From Phycisphaeraceae bacterium (GTDB lineage Bacteria; Planctomycetota; Phycisphaerae; Phycisphaerales; Phycisphaeraceae), in NCBI GenBank assembly GCA_028284155.1, contig JANQSF010000148.1, forward strand, positions 1 through 52,608: DNA of 52,608 nt. Direction: 5' to 3'. The stretch's first letter is position 1. Each line of letters begins with the position of its first letter. Positions 9,025 through 17,382 of this stretch are shown here, in pieces. The notes beneath the pieces are model-generated. The model saw only the letters and a list, made by a program, of their open reading frames with translations, searched no databases and was not told where the DNA came from. Both the position numbers and the translations under genes were made by a program.

Positions 9025-10041
9025 ATGAACGAAGCGACAGCCACAGACCCACGACTTGGCGGCGAGGACGACGCAACCACGTCGGCCGCGCAAGTGGACG
9101 ACCACGACACCGGCGCCGACCGGTCGCGTGACGTCGCGGCCGAGCCGTCCGGCGACCCCGGCCGACCGACCGAAGAAGAGATCACCACGATCATCGAGCC
9201 GCCCCGCGGCTGGATGCCGCTCAACTTTCGAGAGATCTGGCAGTACCGCGAGCTGCTGCTCTTTTTCACCAAGCGCGACCTGAAAAGCAAGACGAAGCAG
9301 ACGGTTGGTGGGTACTTCTGGGTCATTTTCCCCCCGCTGCTTCAGTCGGGCATCCTGACCGTCCTGCTCGGCGTGATCGCCGGTCTCTCTACGGACGACG
9401 ACTCAACGCCCTACTTCATCTTCGTCTTCGCAGGGATGGCGATCTGGCGTCTGTTCGTCGCGTCGTTCAGCGCGTCGAGTAACTGCCTCATGGGGCAGGC
9501 AGGCATCCTGACCAAGATTTACATCCCACGTCTGCTGATCCCGATCGCCTCAACCATCACGGGCGTTGTGCACTTCGCCTTCCTGTTCGGCGTGTTGGCG
9601 ATCCTGATGGCGATCTTCAAGATCGTGCCGACGTGGAAGATACTGCTGCTGCCCGTCTGGATCGGCCTGGCGATGATGACCGGGCTTGCGTTCGGCATCT
9701 GGTTTGCCTCGTTGAGCGTGCGCTACCGCGACGTGCGCATGGCCGGCAACATGATCATCCCCTTCTGGATGTGGACCGTTCCCGTCGCCTACTCCGCGAC
9801 GGAACTGTTCGGCAAGCTCGACGGCAAGATCGACTCCCGCTTCATTCCGCCGTTGGAAACGATCTACAAGCTCAACCCGATGTACCCAATTGTCCAAGGC
9901 TTCCGCTGGTCGGTGTTAAGCCCCGACAAGATGACGTTTGACCCGTTCTGGCTCGTCCCGCTCGTGTTGACCGCGCTGCTGCTGGTGATGGGCATGTTCT
10001 TCTTCCGCCGCGTCGAAGCGACCTTTGCCGACATTGTCTGA
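9025..10041 (+). CDS. ABC-2 type polysaccharide export permease (Wzm-like)
   Basis: A 338-residue membrane protein. Residues 1-65 are a hydrophilic, acidic, probably disordered extension. The domain starts at the typical FREIWQYRELLLFFTKRDLK, an interface helix seen in Wzm/TagG/KpsM permeases, followed by about six transmembrane segments (roughly 90-112, 125-145, 165-195, 205-225, 250-268, 300-325). It would form the channel that moves an undecaprenyl-linked glycan across the inner membrane. The ATP-binding partner follows 23 bp later. The N-terminal extension is longer than usual for the family. Confidence 0.88.
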   Translation: MNEATATDPRLGGEDDATTSAAQVDDHDTGADRSRDVAAEPSGDPGRPTEEEITTIIEPPRGWMPLNFREIWQYRELLLFFTKRDLKSKTKQTVGGYFWVIFPPLLQSGILTVLLGVIAGLSTDDDSTPYFIFVFAGMAIWRLFVASFSASSNCLMGQAGILTKIYIPRLLIPIASTITGVVHFAFLFGVLAILMAIFKIVPTWKILLLPVWIGLAMMTGLAFGIWFASLSVRYRDVRMAGNMIIPFWMWTVPVAYSATELFGKLDGKIDSRFIPPLETIYKLNPMYPIVQGFRWSVLSPDKMTFDPFWLVPLVLTALLLVMGMFFFRRVEATFADIV

Positions 10042-10064
10042 CCGAATCGAACGACTGACAGACC

Positions 10065-11321
10065 ATGAGTGACGTCACCATCCAAGTCGACAGCCTCAGC
10101 AAGCGGTTTCAGATCGGCGAGCTGGTCTCAGCCAAGCACATGCGCCGCAAGGTCGCGCGTGCGCTGGGCGGCGGCGACAACGGCAACGGCGACCCGGACG
10201 GCAACGGCGAAGACGCCTCGACCTTGTGGGCACTCAAGGACATCAGCTTCGAGGTCAAGCGCGGCGAGGTGCTGGGCATCCTCGGCTCCAACGGCTCGGG
10301 CAAGAGCACGCTGCTCAAGATCCTGTCGCGCATCACCGCCCCGACCGAAGGCCGGGCGGTTATCAAAGGCCGGGTCGGCAGCCTGCTGGAAGTCGGCACC
10401 GGCTTCCACCCCGAGCTGACCGGTCGGGAGAACGTCTACCTCAACGGCTCGGTTTTGGGCATGCGTCGCACGGAGATCGCGCGCAAGTTCGACGAGATCG
10501 TCGCCTTCAGCGGGATCGAGCGGTTCATCGACACGCCGGTGAAACGCTACTCGTCCGGCATGCGCGTGCGACTCGGTTTTGCCGTCGCCGCGCACCTCGA
10601 CCCCGAGGTATTGATCGTTGACGAGGTGTTGGCCGTCGGCGACGCGCAGTTCCAGTCCAAGTGCATCAACAAGATGGACCAGGTCGTCCGCGACGGGCGG
10701 ACGGTTCTGTTCGTCAGTCACAACATGGCCACGATCGAGTCGCTGTGCACACGGGCCATCATGCTCAAGAACGGCGTCCTGTCCAACGCGGGCGACACGG
10801 AAATCGTCATCAATGATTACATCGAAAGCATGATGAACGTCGAGGGCAGCAACCTCGCGCAGCGGACCGACCGGTTCGGCTCGCGACGCGTGCACTTCAC
10901 CCAACTCGAATTGCGCGACGAGTTCGGCCAAACCCTGCTGCTGCCCCGTTCCGGCAAGCGCGTGCAGCTCGCGGCCCGTTACGTCTGCGAATCGCCGCCG
11001 GTCGAGGTGTCGCTGAACCTCAACGTCTTCACGCTGAATCGTCACCTGCTGTTCAAGTGCAACAACCAGGTCGCCAACGGTCAGATGACGTTGACCGAGC
11101 GGGAAGGCTGGATCGTCTGCGACATCCCCAAGCTCCCGCTGCCGCCGGGCGAGTATTCGGTCAACCTCAAATGCCTGGCTGACGGCGATCTGTCAGACCA
11201 GGTGCGCGACGCGTTCCGCATCGTCGTCGAGGCCGGCGACTTTTACGGCACCGGCTACATGCAGGCCGACCGGCGCGGCGGAGTCCTGGTCGAACAGGAT
11301 TGGCGACTCCAGGCCAGTTGA
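10065..11321 (+). CDS. Polysaccharide ABC transporter ATP-binding protein with C-terminal carbohydrate-binding domain (Wzt-like)
   Basis: A 418-residue protein. The nucleotide-binding domain (1-255) shows Walker A GSNGSGKST, the signature YSSGMRVRLGFAVA, Walker B VLIVDEVLAVGD, and a switch histidine in FVSHNM. A short low-complexity GNGDPDGNGED insertion lies near residue 40. Residues about 275-418 form a beta-rich domain like Wzt-C, which in O9a-type systems recognises the modified end of the glycan and so couples chain completion to export. With the upstream permease it should form a half-transporter pair. The next gene starts 29 bp downstream and encodes a sulfotransferase, so the exported glycan may be sulfated. 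Confidence 0.92.
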   Translation: MSDVTIQVDSLSKRFQIGELVSAKHMRRKVARALGGGDNGNGDPDGNGEDASTLWALKDISFEVKRGEVLGILGSNGSGKSTLLKILSRITAPTEGRAVIKGRVGSLLEVGTGFHPELTGRENVYLNGSVLGMRRTEIARKFDEIVAFSGIERFIDTPVKRYSSGMRVRLGFAVAAHLDPEVLIVDEVLAVGDAQFQSKCINKMDQVVRDGRTVLFVSHNMATIESLCTRAIMLKNGVLSNAGDTEIVINDYIESMMNVEGSNLAQRTDRFGSRRVHFTQLELRDEFGQTLLLPRSGKRVQLAARYVCESPPVEVSLNLNVFTLNRHLLFKCNNQVANGQMTLTEREGWIVCDIPKLPLPPGEYSVNLKCLADGDLSDQVRDAFRIVVEAGDFYGTGYMQADRRGGVLVEQDWRLQAS

Positions 11322-11350
11322 AACCACACGAACGATCCACGAGCCAGTTT

Positions 11351-12199
11351 ATGGTCGACGTCCTGACGCTACCCAACCGATACCAGCCCGCCGACTTGCT
11401 CAAGAGCAAGGCCGCGTTGCGTGTCAAGTCGCTGATGAACCAGGGGCGGTTCAGCGACGTGCGTGCGTTCTGCCTGTTCATCGGCTACCCGCGCAGCGGT
11501 CACAGCATTGTCGGGACATTGCTCGACGCGCACTGGCACGCCAGCCTTGGCAACGAGGCGGATGCGCTAGGCCTGATGGAGATGGGCTTCGGCAAACGGA
11601 CGCTGTTCTACCTGCTCGACGAGAGCGCGCGGCACGGCCGAGAGCACGGCCGGGAAACGACCTTTTACACATACGACGTGCCCAAGACGGACGACGGCGG
11701 GCCACAGACGATCCACGTCGTCGGCGACAAGGCGGGCGGACGGACGTCGAAGCGGTTGGGCGCCGACCCGGCGTTGCTGGACAAACTGATGGACTTGCTC
11801 GGGCCGGTCACGCTCAAGGTCATCCACGTCGCGCGCAACCCATTCGACAACATCACGACGATCGCCAACCGCCGGCAGACCAGCCTCGAAGACGCGATCG
11901 AGTACTACTTCCCGCACAGCAACGCCGTTGCGGCAACGCGTGACCGCATCGACGACGCCAACTGGCTCGAAGCGCGGCACGAGACGTTCATCAACGACCC
12001 GCGCGGCGAGTTGGACCGTATCTGCGCGTTCCTCGACCTGCCGACCAACGAGTCGTACCTGACGACCTGCGCCGAATCGGTCTACAAGAAGCCGAACAAG
12101 AGCCGCGAAGACGGGCCGTGGTCCGACGCGCTCAAGGCCGAGGTCGATCGGCGCATCGGCCAATACGACTTTCTGGACGGCTACACCTTCGATAGTTGA
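11351..12199 (+). CDS. Sulfotransferase family protein 1
   Basis: A 282-residue protein with the 5'-phosphosulfate-binding loop CLFIGYPRSGHSIVGTLL (residues about 38-55) and a 3'-phosphate motif VIHVARNPFDNITTI near residue 155, the two hallmarks of PAPS-dependent sulfotransferases. The C-terminal ~60 residues contain the usual FLDLP helix. The enzyme would transfer sulfate from PAPS to a hydroxyl or amine of a sugar. ATG 11351 is preferred; an in-frame TTG at 11300 would overlap the transporter gene. It lies third in a plus-strand run of exporter and sulfotransferase genes. The acceptor cannot be read from the sequence. Confidence 0.82.
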   Translation: MVDVLTLPNRYQPADLLKSKAALRVKSLMNQGRFSDVRAFCLFIGYPRSGHSIVGTLLDAHWHASLGNEADALGLMEMGFGKRTLFYLLDESARHGREHGRETTFYTYDVPKTDDGGPQTIHVVGDKAGGRTSKRLGADPALLDKLMDLLGPVTLKVIHVARNPFDNITTIANRRQTSLEDAIEYYFPHSNAVAATRDRIDDANWLEARHETFINDPRGELDRICAFLDLPTNESYLTTCAESVYKKPNKSREDGPWSDALKAEVDRRIGQYDFLDGYTFDS

Positions 12200-12208
12200 G
12201 TCGCACCC

Positions 12209-13054
12209 TTGATCGCCTCCCGTGTCAAGACGCTGGCGATGCGACTGACCGCGTCGCGCCATCTGTTGCCCGACTTCGTCATCATCGGCGCGATGAAGTG
12301 CGGTACGTCGTCGCTGTTCGGCTACCTGCAACAGCACCCCGACGTCGTACACGGGCCGGTCAAGGAAGTGCACTACTTTGACGACCACTACGACCGCGGC
12401 GAGACGTGGTACCGACACCAGTTTCCGACGGTGCGACAGACCCGGCATCGCCCGTGTGTCGACCCGAGCGTGCCGCCGGTCTGCGGCGAGGCAAGCCCGT
12501 TCTACCTGTTTCACAACGAAACGCCCAAACGGATGTCGGCCTTGATCCCACAGGCCAAACTGATCGTCCTGCTCCGCCACCCAGCCGACCGCGCCTACTC
12601 GCATTACCAACACCAGGTGCGCAAAGAACGCGAGGACAGGTCGTTCGAGCAGGCCGTCGATGACGAGTTGAAACACCTGGCTGACCCCGAGTCAACGCCG
12701 CTGCATGCGGATCGGGAACAGGCGTTCGCCGAACGACACTTCCAATACGTCAAGCGCGGTTTTTACGCCGAGCAACTGGAACGGTGGTTCGCGTCGTTCC
12801 CCCGTGATCAGTTCCTGATCATGCGGGCTGAAGACCTGTTCAACGACCCCGAATCGGTTTACAACCGTACGCTGGACTTCCTAGGCTTGGCCGCGTTTCG
12901 ACCTGACGCGTTCCGTGTCTTGAACCCGGGCAGCTACAAGTCGTCGCTCGAGCCGGCCATGCGTGAACGCCTGTGCTCCGTGTATCAACCGCACAACGAC
13001 CGACTCGACGCGTTGCTCGACGGGGCCGTGACGTGGGACGATTTGCGTGTATGA
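12209..13054 (+). CDS. Sulfotransferase family protein 2 (heparan N-sulfotransferase-like)
   Basis: A 281-residue protein with strong similarity in pattern to the Sulfotransfer_1 family: PDFVIIGAMKCGTSSLFGYL (PAPS 5'-phosphosulfate loop with the catalytic lysine position), HPDVV, KEVHYFD, the GEASPFYLF strand and LIVLLRHPADRAYSHYQH (3'-phosphate binding). These are features shared with heparan and chondroitin-type carbohydrate sulfotransferases. The start drawn is a TTG at 12209, 9 bp after the preceding gene; an ATG at 12239 would shorten it by ten residues and leave the domain intact. Together with its neighbours it points to a sulfated exopolysaccharide. The acceptor is unknown. Confidence 0.87.
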   Translation: MIASRVKTLAMRLTASRHLLPDFVIIGAMKCGTSSLFGYLQQHPDVVHGPVKEVHYFDDHYDRGETWYRHQFPTVRQTRHRPCVDPSVPPVCGEASPFYLFHNETPKRMSALIPQAKLIVLLRHPADRAYSHYQHQVRKEREDRSFEQAVDDELKHLADPESTPLHADREQAFAERHFQYVKRGFYAEQLERWFASFPRDQFLIMRAEDLFNDPESVYNRTLDFLGLAAFRPDAFRVLNPGSYKSSLEPAMRERLCSVYQPHNDRLDALLDGAVTWDDLRV

Positions 13055-13061
13055 ATTCGAT

Positions 13062-13201
13062 CAACAACCCCCTCTCCGGTTGGGAGAGGGTTGGGGTGAG
13101 GGCTCCTCGCCGTGTACGACCCTTTTTGCATTGAACCGTGGCTGCGCAGAACCCTCACCCGGCGGCAAGGCCGCCGACCTCTCTCAAAGGGAGAGGTTGT
13201 G
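13062..13201 (+). repeat. Palindromic element with CCCTCTCC arms, copy A
   Basis: A 140-bp element with self-complementary ends: CCCTCTCC-GGTT-GGGAGAGGGTTGGGG-type hairpin on the left, and a GGCGGCAAGGCCGCC core plus CTCTC...GGGAGAGG hairpin on the right. A reverse-complement copy (B) occurs at 14138-14273. The two copies flank one sulfotransferase gene. Confidence 0.85.
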
Positions 13202-13227
13202 AAGAAACGCACACGAGAGTTTGACCT

Positions 13228-14094
13228 GTGCTGAGCAAAGACGACATCTTTAGCGAGCAGAAGATCAGCGCGATCGAACTGCCGGGCCTCGACGAGCGGC
13301 CGAAGCGGTTCGGCCAACTGAGTTGGCGGAAAGCACGCTGCCTGTTCGTCGTTTCCAGCGGGCGGGTCGGGTCGATGATGGTGATCAAGTTGCTGAGCCT
13401 GTCCGAAGAGGTCGCGGCATTTCACGAACCTGAGCCACGATTGTTCGAAGAGACAAAGCTGGCTCATGCCGAACTCGAGCAAAGGCAACGACACTACCGC
13501 AAGCTGTTCGTCGAGTCTCGGGCCGGGACGTTGACCCACCATCAGCGGCTGGGCAAGGTCTACGCGGAGGCGACGAATACCAATTTCGTCTTCCTCGCAC
13601 CGATCATCGCAGACGTCCTGCCCAATGCCCGGTTTCTCTTTCTGCATCGCCATCCGGGCGAGTACGTGCGATCGGGCATGCGACGAGGGTGGTATTTCGA
13701 CCACTATTGGGACCCGTGGATCATCGACCCACAACCGGGCCACCCCGATCACACGGCCTGGGCCCGTTGGGATCAGTTCCGCCGGATCTGCTGGAAGTGG
13801 AACGCGATCACGACGTTCCTTGCGGACTTCGCCGACAGCGTCGGGCCGCAACGGGTCACGACGATGTCGTTCGAAGAACTGGTTGACCCGGCGAGCGACG
13901 CCGTCGCGCGCATCTTTGACGCGGCTGACGTTACCCCACCCGACGAAGAACTCGTGCAACGGCTGCTGGCGATCCGTGTCAATGCGCAGACAACGCGCGA
14001 CTTTCCCAAGTACGCGTCGTGGGACGCCTCGCAAAAGGGCATCTTGCAGGAGATGTGTGGAGCGACCGCGGCGCGGTTGGGTTATGCGCTTTAA
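13228..14094 (+). CDS. Sulfotransferase family protein 3, flanked by inverted repeats
   Basis: A 288-residue protein starting at GTG 13228. It has a P-loop-like CLFVVSSGRVGSMMVIKLL (residues about 38-56), corresponding to the PAPS-binding loop of sulfotransferases, and FLFLHRHPGEYVRSGMRRGW near 135, corresponding to the 3'-phosphate motif. The second half is Trp- and Asp-rich (WYFDHYWDPWIID) and ends in a helical domain. It is not an obvious duplicate of the two sulfotransferases upstream. Notably the gene lies between two inverted copies of a ~140-bp palindromic element, and this gene is separated from the previous one by 173 bp of that element, unlike the tight spacing before. It may be a later addition to the locus. 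Confidence 0.78.
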   Translation: MLSKDDIFSEQKISAIELPGLDERPKRFGQLSWRKARCLFVVSSGRVGSMMVIKLLSLSEEVAAFHEPEPRLFEETKLAHAELEQRQRHYRKLFVESRAGTLTHHQRLGKVYAEATNTNFVFLAPIIADVLPNARFLFLHRHPGEYVRSGMRRGWYFDHYWDPWIIDPQPGHPDHTAWARWDQFRRICWKWNAITTFLADFADSVGPQRVTTMSFEELVDPASDAVARIFDAADVTPPDEELVQRLLAIRVNAQTTRDFPKYASWDASQKGILQEMCGATAARLGYAL

Positions 14095-14137
14095 GCCAAG
14101 CGCTCGTCAGTCCTGTTTGTCGCGCTTGGGGTCTCTG

Positions 14138-14273
14138 AACAACCTCTCCCGTTGGGAGAGGTCGGCGGCCTTGCCGCCGGGTGAGGGTTCGGCGCGACCG
14201 TGCCACGGCTCAACATGGGTCGTTCATCGCGCGAAGCCCTCACCCCAACCCTCTCCCAGAGGGAGAGGGGGCT
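14138..14273 (-). repeat. Palindromic element with CCCTCTCC arms, copy B (inverted)
   Basis: A 136-bp reverse-complement copy of the element at 13062-13201, with conserved terminal hairpins and GGCGGCCTTGCCGCC core but a divergent middle. It ends two bases before the stop codon of the convergent glycosyltransferase gene. Confidence 0.85.
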
Positions 14274-14275
14274 AT

Positions 14276-15235
14276 TCAGACCACGCGTTTGTCGTTCGAT
14301 TCACGATCCACAATCCGCAACGCTTCCTGGTAACCACGCCATCGGTGCCACTGAAGCCGTGTGAAAAACCGGGCGTGCGCGTCGGTCATGCACGACGCGG
14401 CGAGGCTTGACCAGGCCAGCGAGAGCCAGCGTTTCCACGTCCAACGCGGCGCGCCCCGCCAGCGTGGGCCGGTCAATGCTGTCTCGCAACTGCGCCGGTC
14501 GTCGAGTTGGTCGGTGATCGCCTTGCGGTACGCGCGGTGCAACGCCCACTTTGGCGTGCAGCGCGAACGCGGCACCCAATGCCACACCACCGCGTCGGGC
14601 AGGTAGTGCAAGCGGCAACCGGCGCGCAGCAGTTTCTGCTGCATGTCGGTGTCCTGCCCCATCGGGTTGTATTCCGTGCCGGCCCGCATCGCGCCTGGGC
14701 CGAGGTCGGGGTTGAACCCGCCCGCCTCGATGAAGCGCTCGATGTATCCGCCGTAGTTGAAGCCGACGAACATCGTCCAACGCAACGCCATCGCCGGGTC
14801 GTCCGGCTCCCAACCCTTGGCTGACACGGGCAGGTATTCGACCAGCCAATCCGGCGGCGGGTCGCCTTCGTAGTCAATCCTTACCGGGCCGCCGAGCACG
14901 ACGTCCGGGCCGTGCTCCTTCGCCGCGTCGACATACGTTTTCAGAATGCCCGGACAGACGCGGACGTCGTCGTCGGCGTAAAACGCGAAGCCGCTACCCA
15001 GGTCTTCGATGACGCTTTGCAGCGCGCGGCTCTTGCCCGGCTCGGGCACGTGGCGGTATTCCACCGGCAGGTCGTTTTCGAGTTGTTTGCAGACCTCGCG
15101 CGACGACTCGGACGCGTTCTCGATGACGATGACGCGCTCGAAGCCGTCGGGCCGATCGGCCTCCGCGAGGCTGAGCAACGTGCGTTCGAGCAGCTTCGGC
15201 CGAGCGTGCGTGGCGATGAAGACGTAGCTTCTCAT
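14276..15235 (-). CDS. Family 2 glycosyltransferase, paralogue of the next gene
   Basis: A 319-residue GT-A fold glycosyltransferase. The nucleotide-sugar-binding start is SYVFIATHARPKLLERTLLS, the DxD-like metal motif is FYADDDVRV near residue 95, and the acceptor/base region includes GPGAMRAGTEYNPMGQDTDM. A C-terminal region with WHWVPRSRCTPKWALHRAYR is shared with the upstream gene at 15242-16201, which has the same length and layout, so the two are tandem paralogues. It starts 6 bp after that gene and is the last of a three-gene minus-strand set. It would add a sugar to the locus glycan at the inner face of the membrane. Donor and linkage are unknown. Confidence 0.88.
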   Translation of the reverse strand: MRSYVFIATHARPKLLERTLLSLAEADRPDGFERVIVIENASESSREVCKQLENDLPVEYRHVPEPGKSRALQSVIEDLGSGFAFYADDDVRVCPGILKTYVDAAKEHGPDVVLGGPVRIDYEGDPPPDWLVEYLPVSAKGWEPDDPAMALRWTMFVGFNYGGYIERFIEAGGFNPDLGPGAMRAGTEYNPMGQDTDMQQKLLRAGCRLHYLPDAVVWHWVPRSRCTPKWALHRAYRKAITDQLDDRRSCETALTGPRWRGAPRWTWKRWLSLAWSSLAASCMTDAHARFFTRLQWHRWRGYQEALRIVDRESNDKRVV

Positions 15236-15241
15236 GCGTGG

Positions 15242-16201
15242 TCACTCACCCGCCTGCGCGGTTTCCTTCGCGTCGTCTGCCATCCGGATGCTCTGCATCA
15301 TGCCACGCCACCGCTGGTACTCGCGCTTGACCAGGAACCGCGCCTGCGCGTTCGGCATCAGGTTGGCCACCAGGCTCGACAATCGCAACCCCGCCCAGAC
15401 CCGCCACATCCAACGCGGCGCACCCCTCCAGCGCGGCCCGACGTGCGCGTTCTTGTCTTTCAGCCCATCGGTAATGCCATGCCGATACGCGCGGTGCAAC
15501 GCCCACGCCGGGCTGCACCGCTCTTTTGGCACCCAATGCCAGACCAGCGCGTCCGGCACGTACCGCGTTTTGTAGCCGGCCTTGAACAGTCGGGCCTGCA
15601 TCTCCGTCTCCTGGCCCATCGGGTTCTGCTCCGTCCCGGCGACCATCGCGCCGGGACCGAAGTTCGCGTTGAACCCGCCTACTTCGAGAACGCGCTGCGT
15701 GAACGCGCCGAAGTTGCAACCGTAAAACCACTCAATCCGTTCGATGCGCTGCGGGTGAACGGGGTGCCAACCCGTCACACAGTTCGGCACGAACTCGAAT
15801 AACCACTTCGGCGGCGGACCGGTCTCGTAGTCAATCTCCATTGGCCCGCCGTAGTAGTACTGGTCGCCGTCTTTCTCGATCGCTTCCGCGTAAGCGTTCA
15901 GCAATTGCGGCGACACGCGCACGTCGTCGTCGAGGTAGACGATGAACCCGTCTTTTAGGTCTTCGAGCACGCCCTGCAGCGCACGGCTCTTGCCCGGCTG
16001 CTCTTGATGACGGTACTCGATCGGAAAGTCGCGCCCGACCTCTTCACAGACCTGCCGCGCGCCCGTGTCCGAGCCATTCTCCACCACGATGGCGCGGTCG
16101 AAGTTGGCCGGCCGATCGACCTGCGCCAGGCTCTCGAGCGTGCGGCGCAGCAGCGGCACACGGTCGTAGGTGGCAATCGCTATGTTGATCCGATGCGGCA
16201 A
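15242..16201 (-). CDS. Family 2 glycosyltransferase, paralogue of the preceding gene
   Basis: A 319-residue GT2 enzyme closely parallel to its downstream neighbour: INIAIATYDRVPLLRRTLES at the N terminus, VYLDDDVRV as the DxD region, GPGAMVAGTEQNPMGQETEM, and WHWVPKERCSPAWALHRAYR near residue 235. The start drawn is TTG at 16201 with a GAGG ribosome-binding site about 10 nt upstream; no ATG is available nearby that keeps the first strand. Tandem duplication followed by divergence suggests the two add related sugars in succession. It lies 41 bp after the third GT2 gene and 6 bp before its paralogue. Confidence 0.87.
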   Translation of the reverse strand: MPHRINIAIATYDRVPLLRRTLESLAQVDRPANFDRAIVVENGSDTGARQVCEEVGRDFPIEYRHQEQPGKSRALQGVLEDLKDGFIVYLDDDVRVSPQLLNAYAEAIEKDGDQYYYGGPMEIDYETGPPPKWLFEFVPNCVTGWHPVHPQRIERIEWFYGCNFGAFTQRVLEVGGFNANFGPGAMVAGTEQNPMGQETEMQARLFKAGYKTRYVPDALVWHWVPKERCSPAWALHRAYRHGITDGLKDKNAHVGPRWRGAPRWMWRVWAGLRLSSLVANLMPNAQARFLVKREYQRWRGMMQSIRMADDAKETAQAGE

Positions 16202-16242
16202 AGCCCGTACCTCAACGTCTAATCAGTGAACGGTCGTCTCAA

Positions 16243-17238
16243 CTACGTATCGTCATCATCCGGCTCGGGGCACAACCGAGCGCACACCGCCGACTTAAGA
16301 CGGTGTCGAAACGGCACGTCCCGGCCGTGCCGCCGCAACGCCTTGAACCCGACCGAAGCCCATTCGTAATCAGCCCGCCAGTAGCGATCGTAGGTGTCGT
16401 CATACAGCCCCGACAGGGCTGAGGCGTGCAGGGCCGTGGCGCGTTCGCCCGGCAGTTGGCTGCGCAGTTGCTCGACCGCGCGCAGTCGGGCGATGCCCGA
16501 ATACACCTTGCTCCGCTTGCGTCGCCGGTGCATCGCCTGCTGCGCGTGTTTGCGGTAGCGCACCCACTTGTCCGACAGGTAGATGCCGCTCGTCGCAAAC
16601 GACAGCATCAGAAAGACGTAGTGGTCTTCCGCGATCGGCATGTCAACCGGGAACCCGCCGTCGCAGAGCAGTTCGCGACGCATCAGCAGCGACGACGTCA
16701 GCACGCCGCACTCGTCGATCATCGCGTCGAAACATCGGCCCGCGAAACGGTCCGGCGGGTCGATGACATACTCGTCGAAGTCGCCCTGCTCGTCGTTGAA
16801 ATATGTGTAGGCTGTATGACAGAACCCCGCGTCGGGCTCTCGTTCCATCGCGTCGAGCTGCGCGTCGAGTTTGCCGGGCAGCCAGAGGTCGTCGGCGTCG
16901 AGGAAGGCGAGCAGCGGGCCGGTCGACGCATCGATCGCCGTGTTGCGCGCCTTGCCTACACCCGACTTTTCAAGTTTGAGATACGTCAGTGAAACGCCCT
17001 CCGCCGGCTCGCTCCCGAACGACGCGACACGCTCGGCCGTGTCGTCCGTGCTGCCATCGTCAGCCACGACGATCTCGATCGGCCGATGGCTTTGCGCCAG
17101 GACCGACTCAATCGCGCCGCCGACATATCGGCCGTAGTTATACGTGGGCATGATGACGCTGACCGTCGGCCGACTAGGATGGGTCGGCGCGGCTTCCGTC
17201 TCGGGCGTCGTGCTGGGCGAGGTCGCCGTCACGGTCAT
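16243..17238 (-). CDS. Family 2 glycosyltransferase
   Basis: A 331-residue canonical GT2 enzyme: VSVIMPTYNYGRYVGGAIES (residues about 25-44), IEIVVADDGSTDDT, then FLDADDLWLPGKL with the DxD metal site near residue 112, and a C-terminal helical region rich in Arg. The first ~23 residues are a Thr/Ser/Pro-rich, probably disordered leader. It is the first gene of the minus-strand glycosyltransferase set and faces metG across a 144-bp divergent promoter region; a TAGAAT hexamer lies 9 nt before the ATG. It would act in the cytoplasm on the glycan that the nearby ABC pair exports. Confidence 0.9.
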   Translation of the reverse strand: MTVTATSPSTTPETEAAPTHPSRPTVSVIMPTYNYGRYVGGAIESVLAQSHRPIEIVVADDGSTDDTAERVASFGSEPAEGVSLTYLKLEKSGVGKARNTAIDASTGPLLAFLDADDLWLPGKLDAQLDAMEREPDAGFCHTAYTYFNDEQGDFDEYVIDPPDRFAGRCFDAMIDECGVLTSSLLMRRELLCDGGFPVDMPIAEDHYVFLMLSFATSGIYLSDKWVRYRKHAQQAMHRRRKRSKVYSGIARLRAVEQLRSQLPGERATALHASALSGLYDDTYDRYWRADYEWASVGFKALRRHGRDVPFRHRLKSAVCARLCPEPDDDDT

Positions 17239-17369
17239 GAGTCACCGATTCTAGATCGGTCCACGAGGCTCGATCCTTGACGCCGCCCGCCGATCCGCTG
17301 GCTGTGCGACGCCGCCAATTCCTCCACAAGCACGCCAATCTCGCAGCAAGCCGCGGTGGGTCACGCGGC

Positions 17370-17375
17370 TACAAT
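17370..17375 (+). promoter_or_regulatory. Candidate -10 element for a leaderless metG transcript
   Basis: TACAAT lies 7 nt before the metG ATG, with no Shine-Dalgarno between. Transcription from it would begin at or next to the start codon. Similar hexamers sit 6-7 nt before three other genes in the window. Confidence 0.4.
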
Positions 17376-17382
17376 CCGGGCC

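Noticed and set aside
10128..11045. Minus-strand frame opposite the Wzt-like gene
   Set aside because: Antisense shadow; the plus-strand frame has all ABC ATPase motifs.
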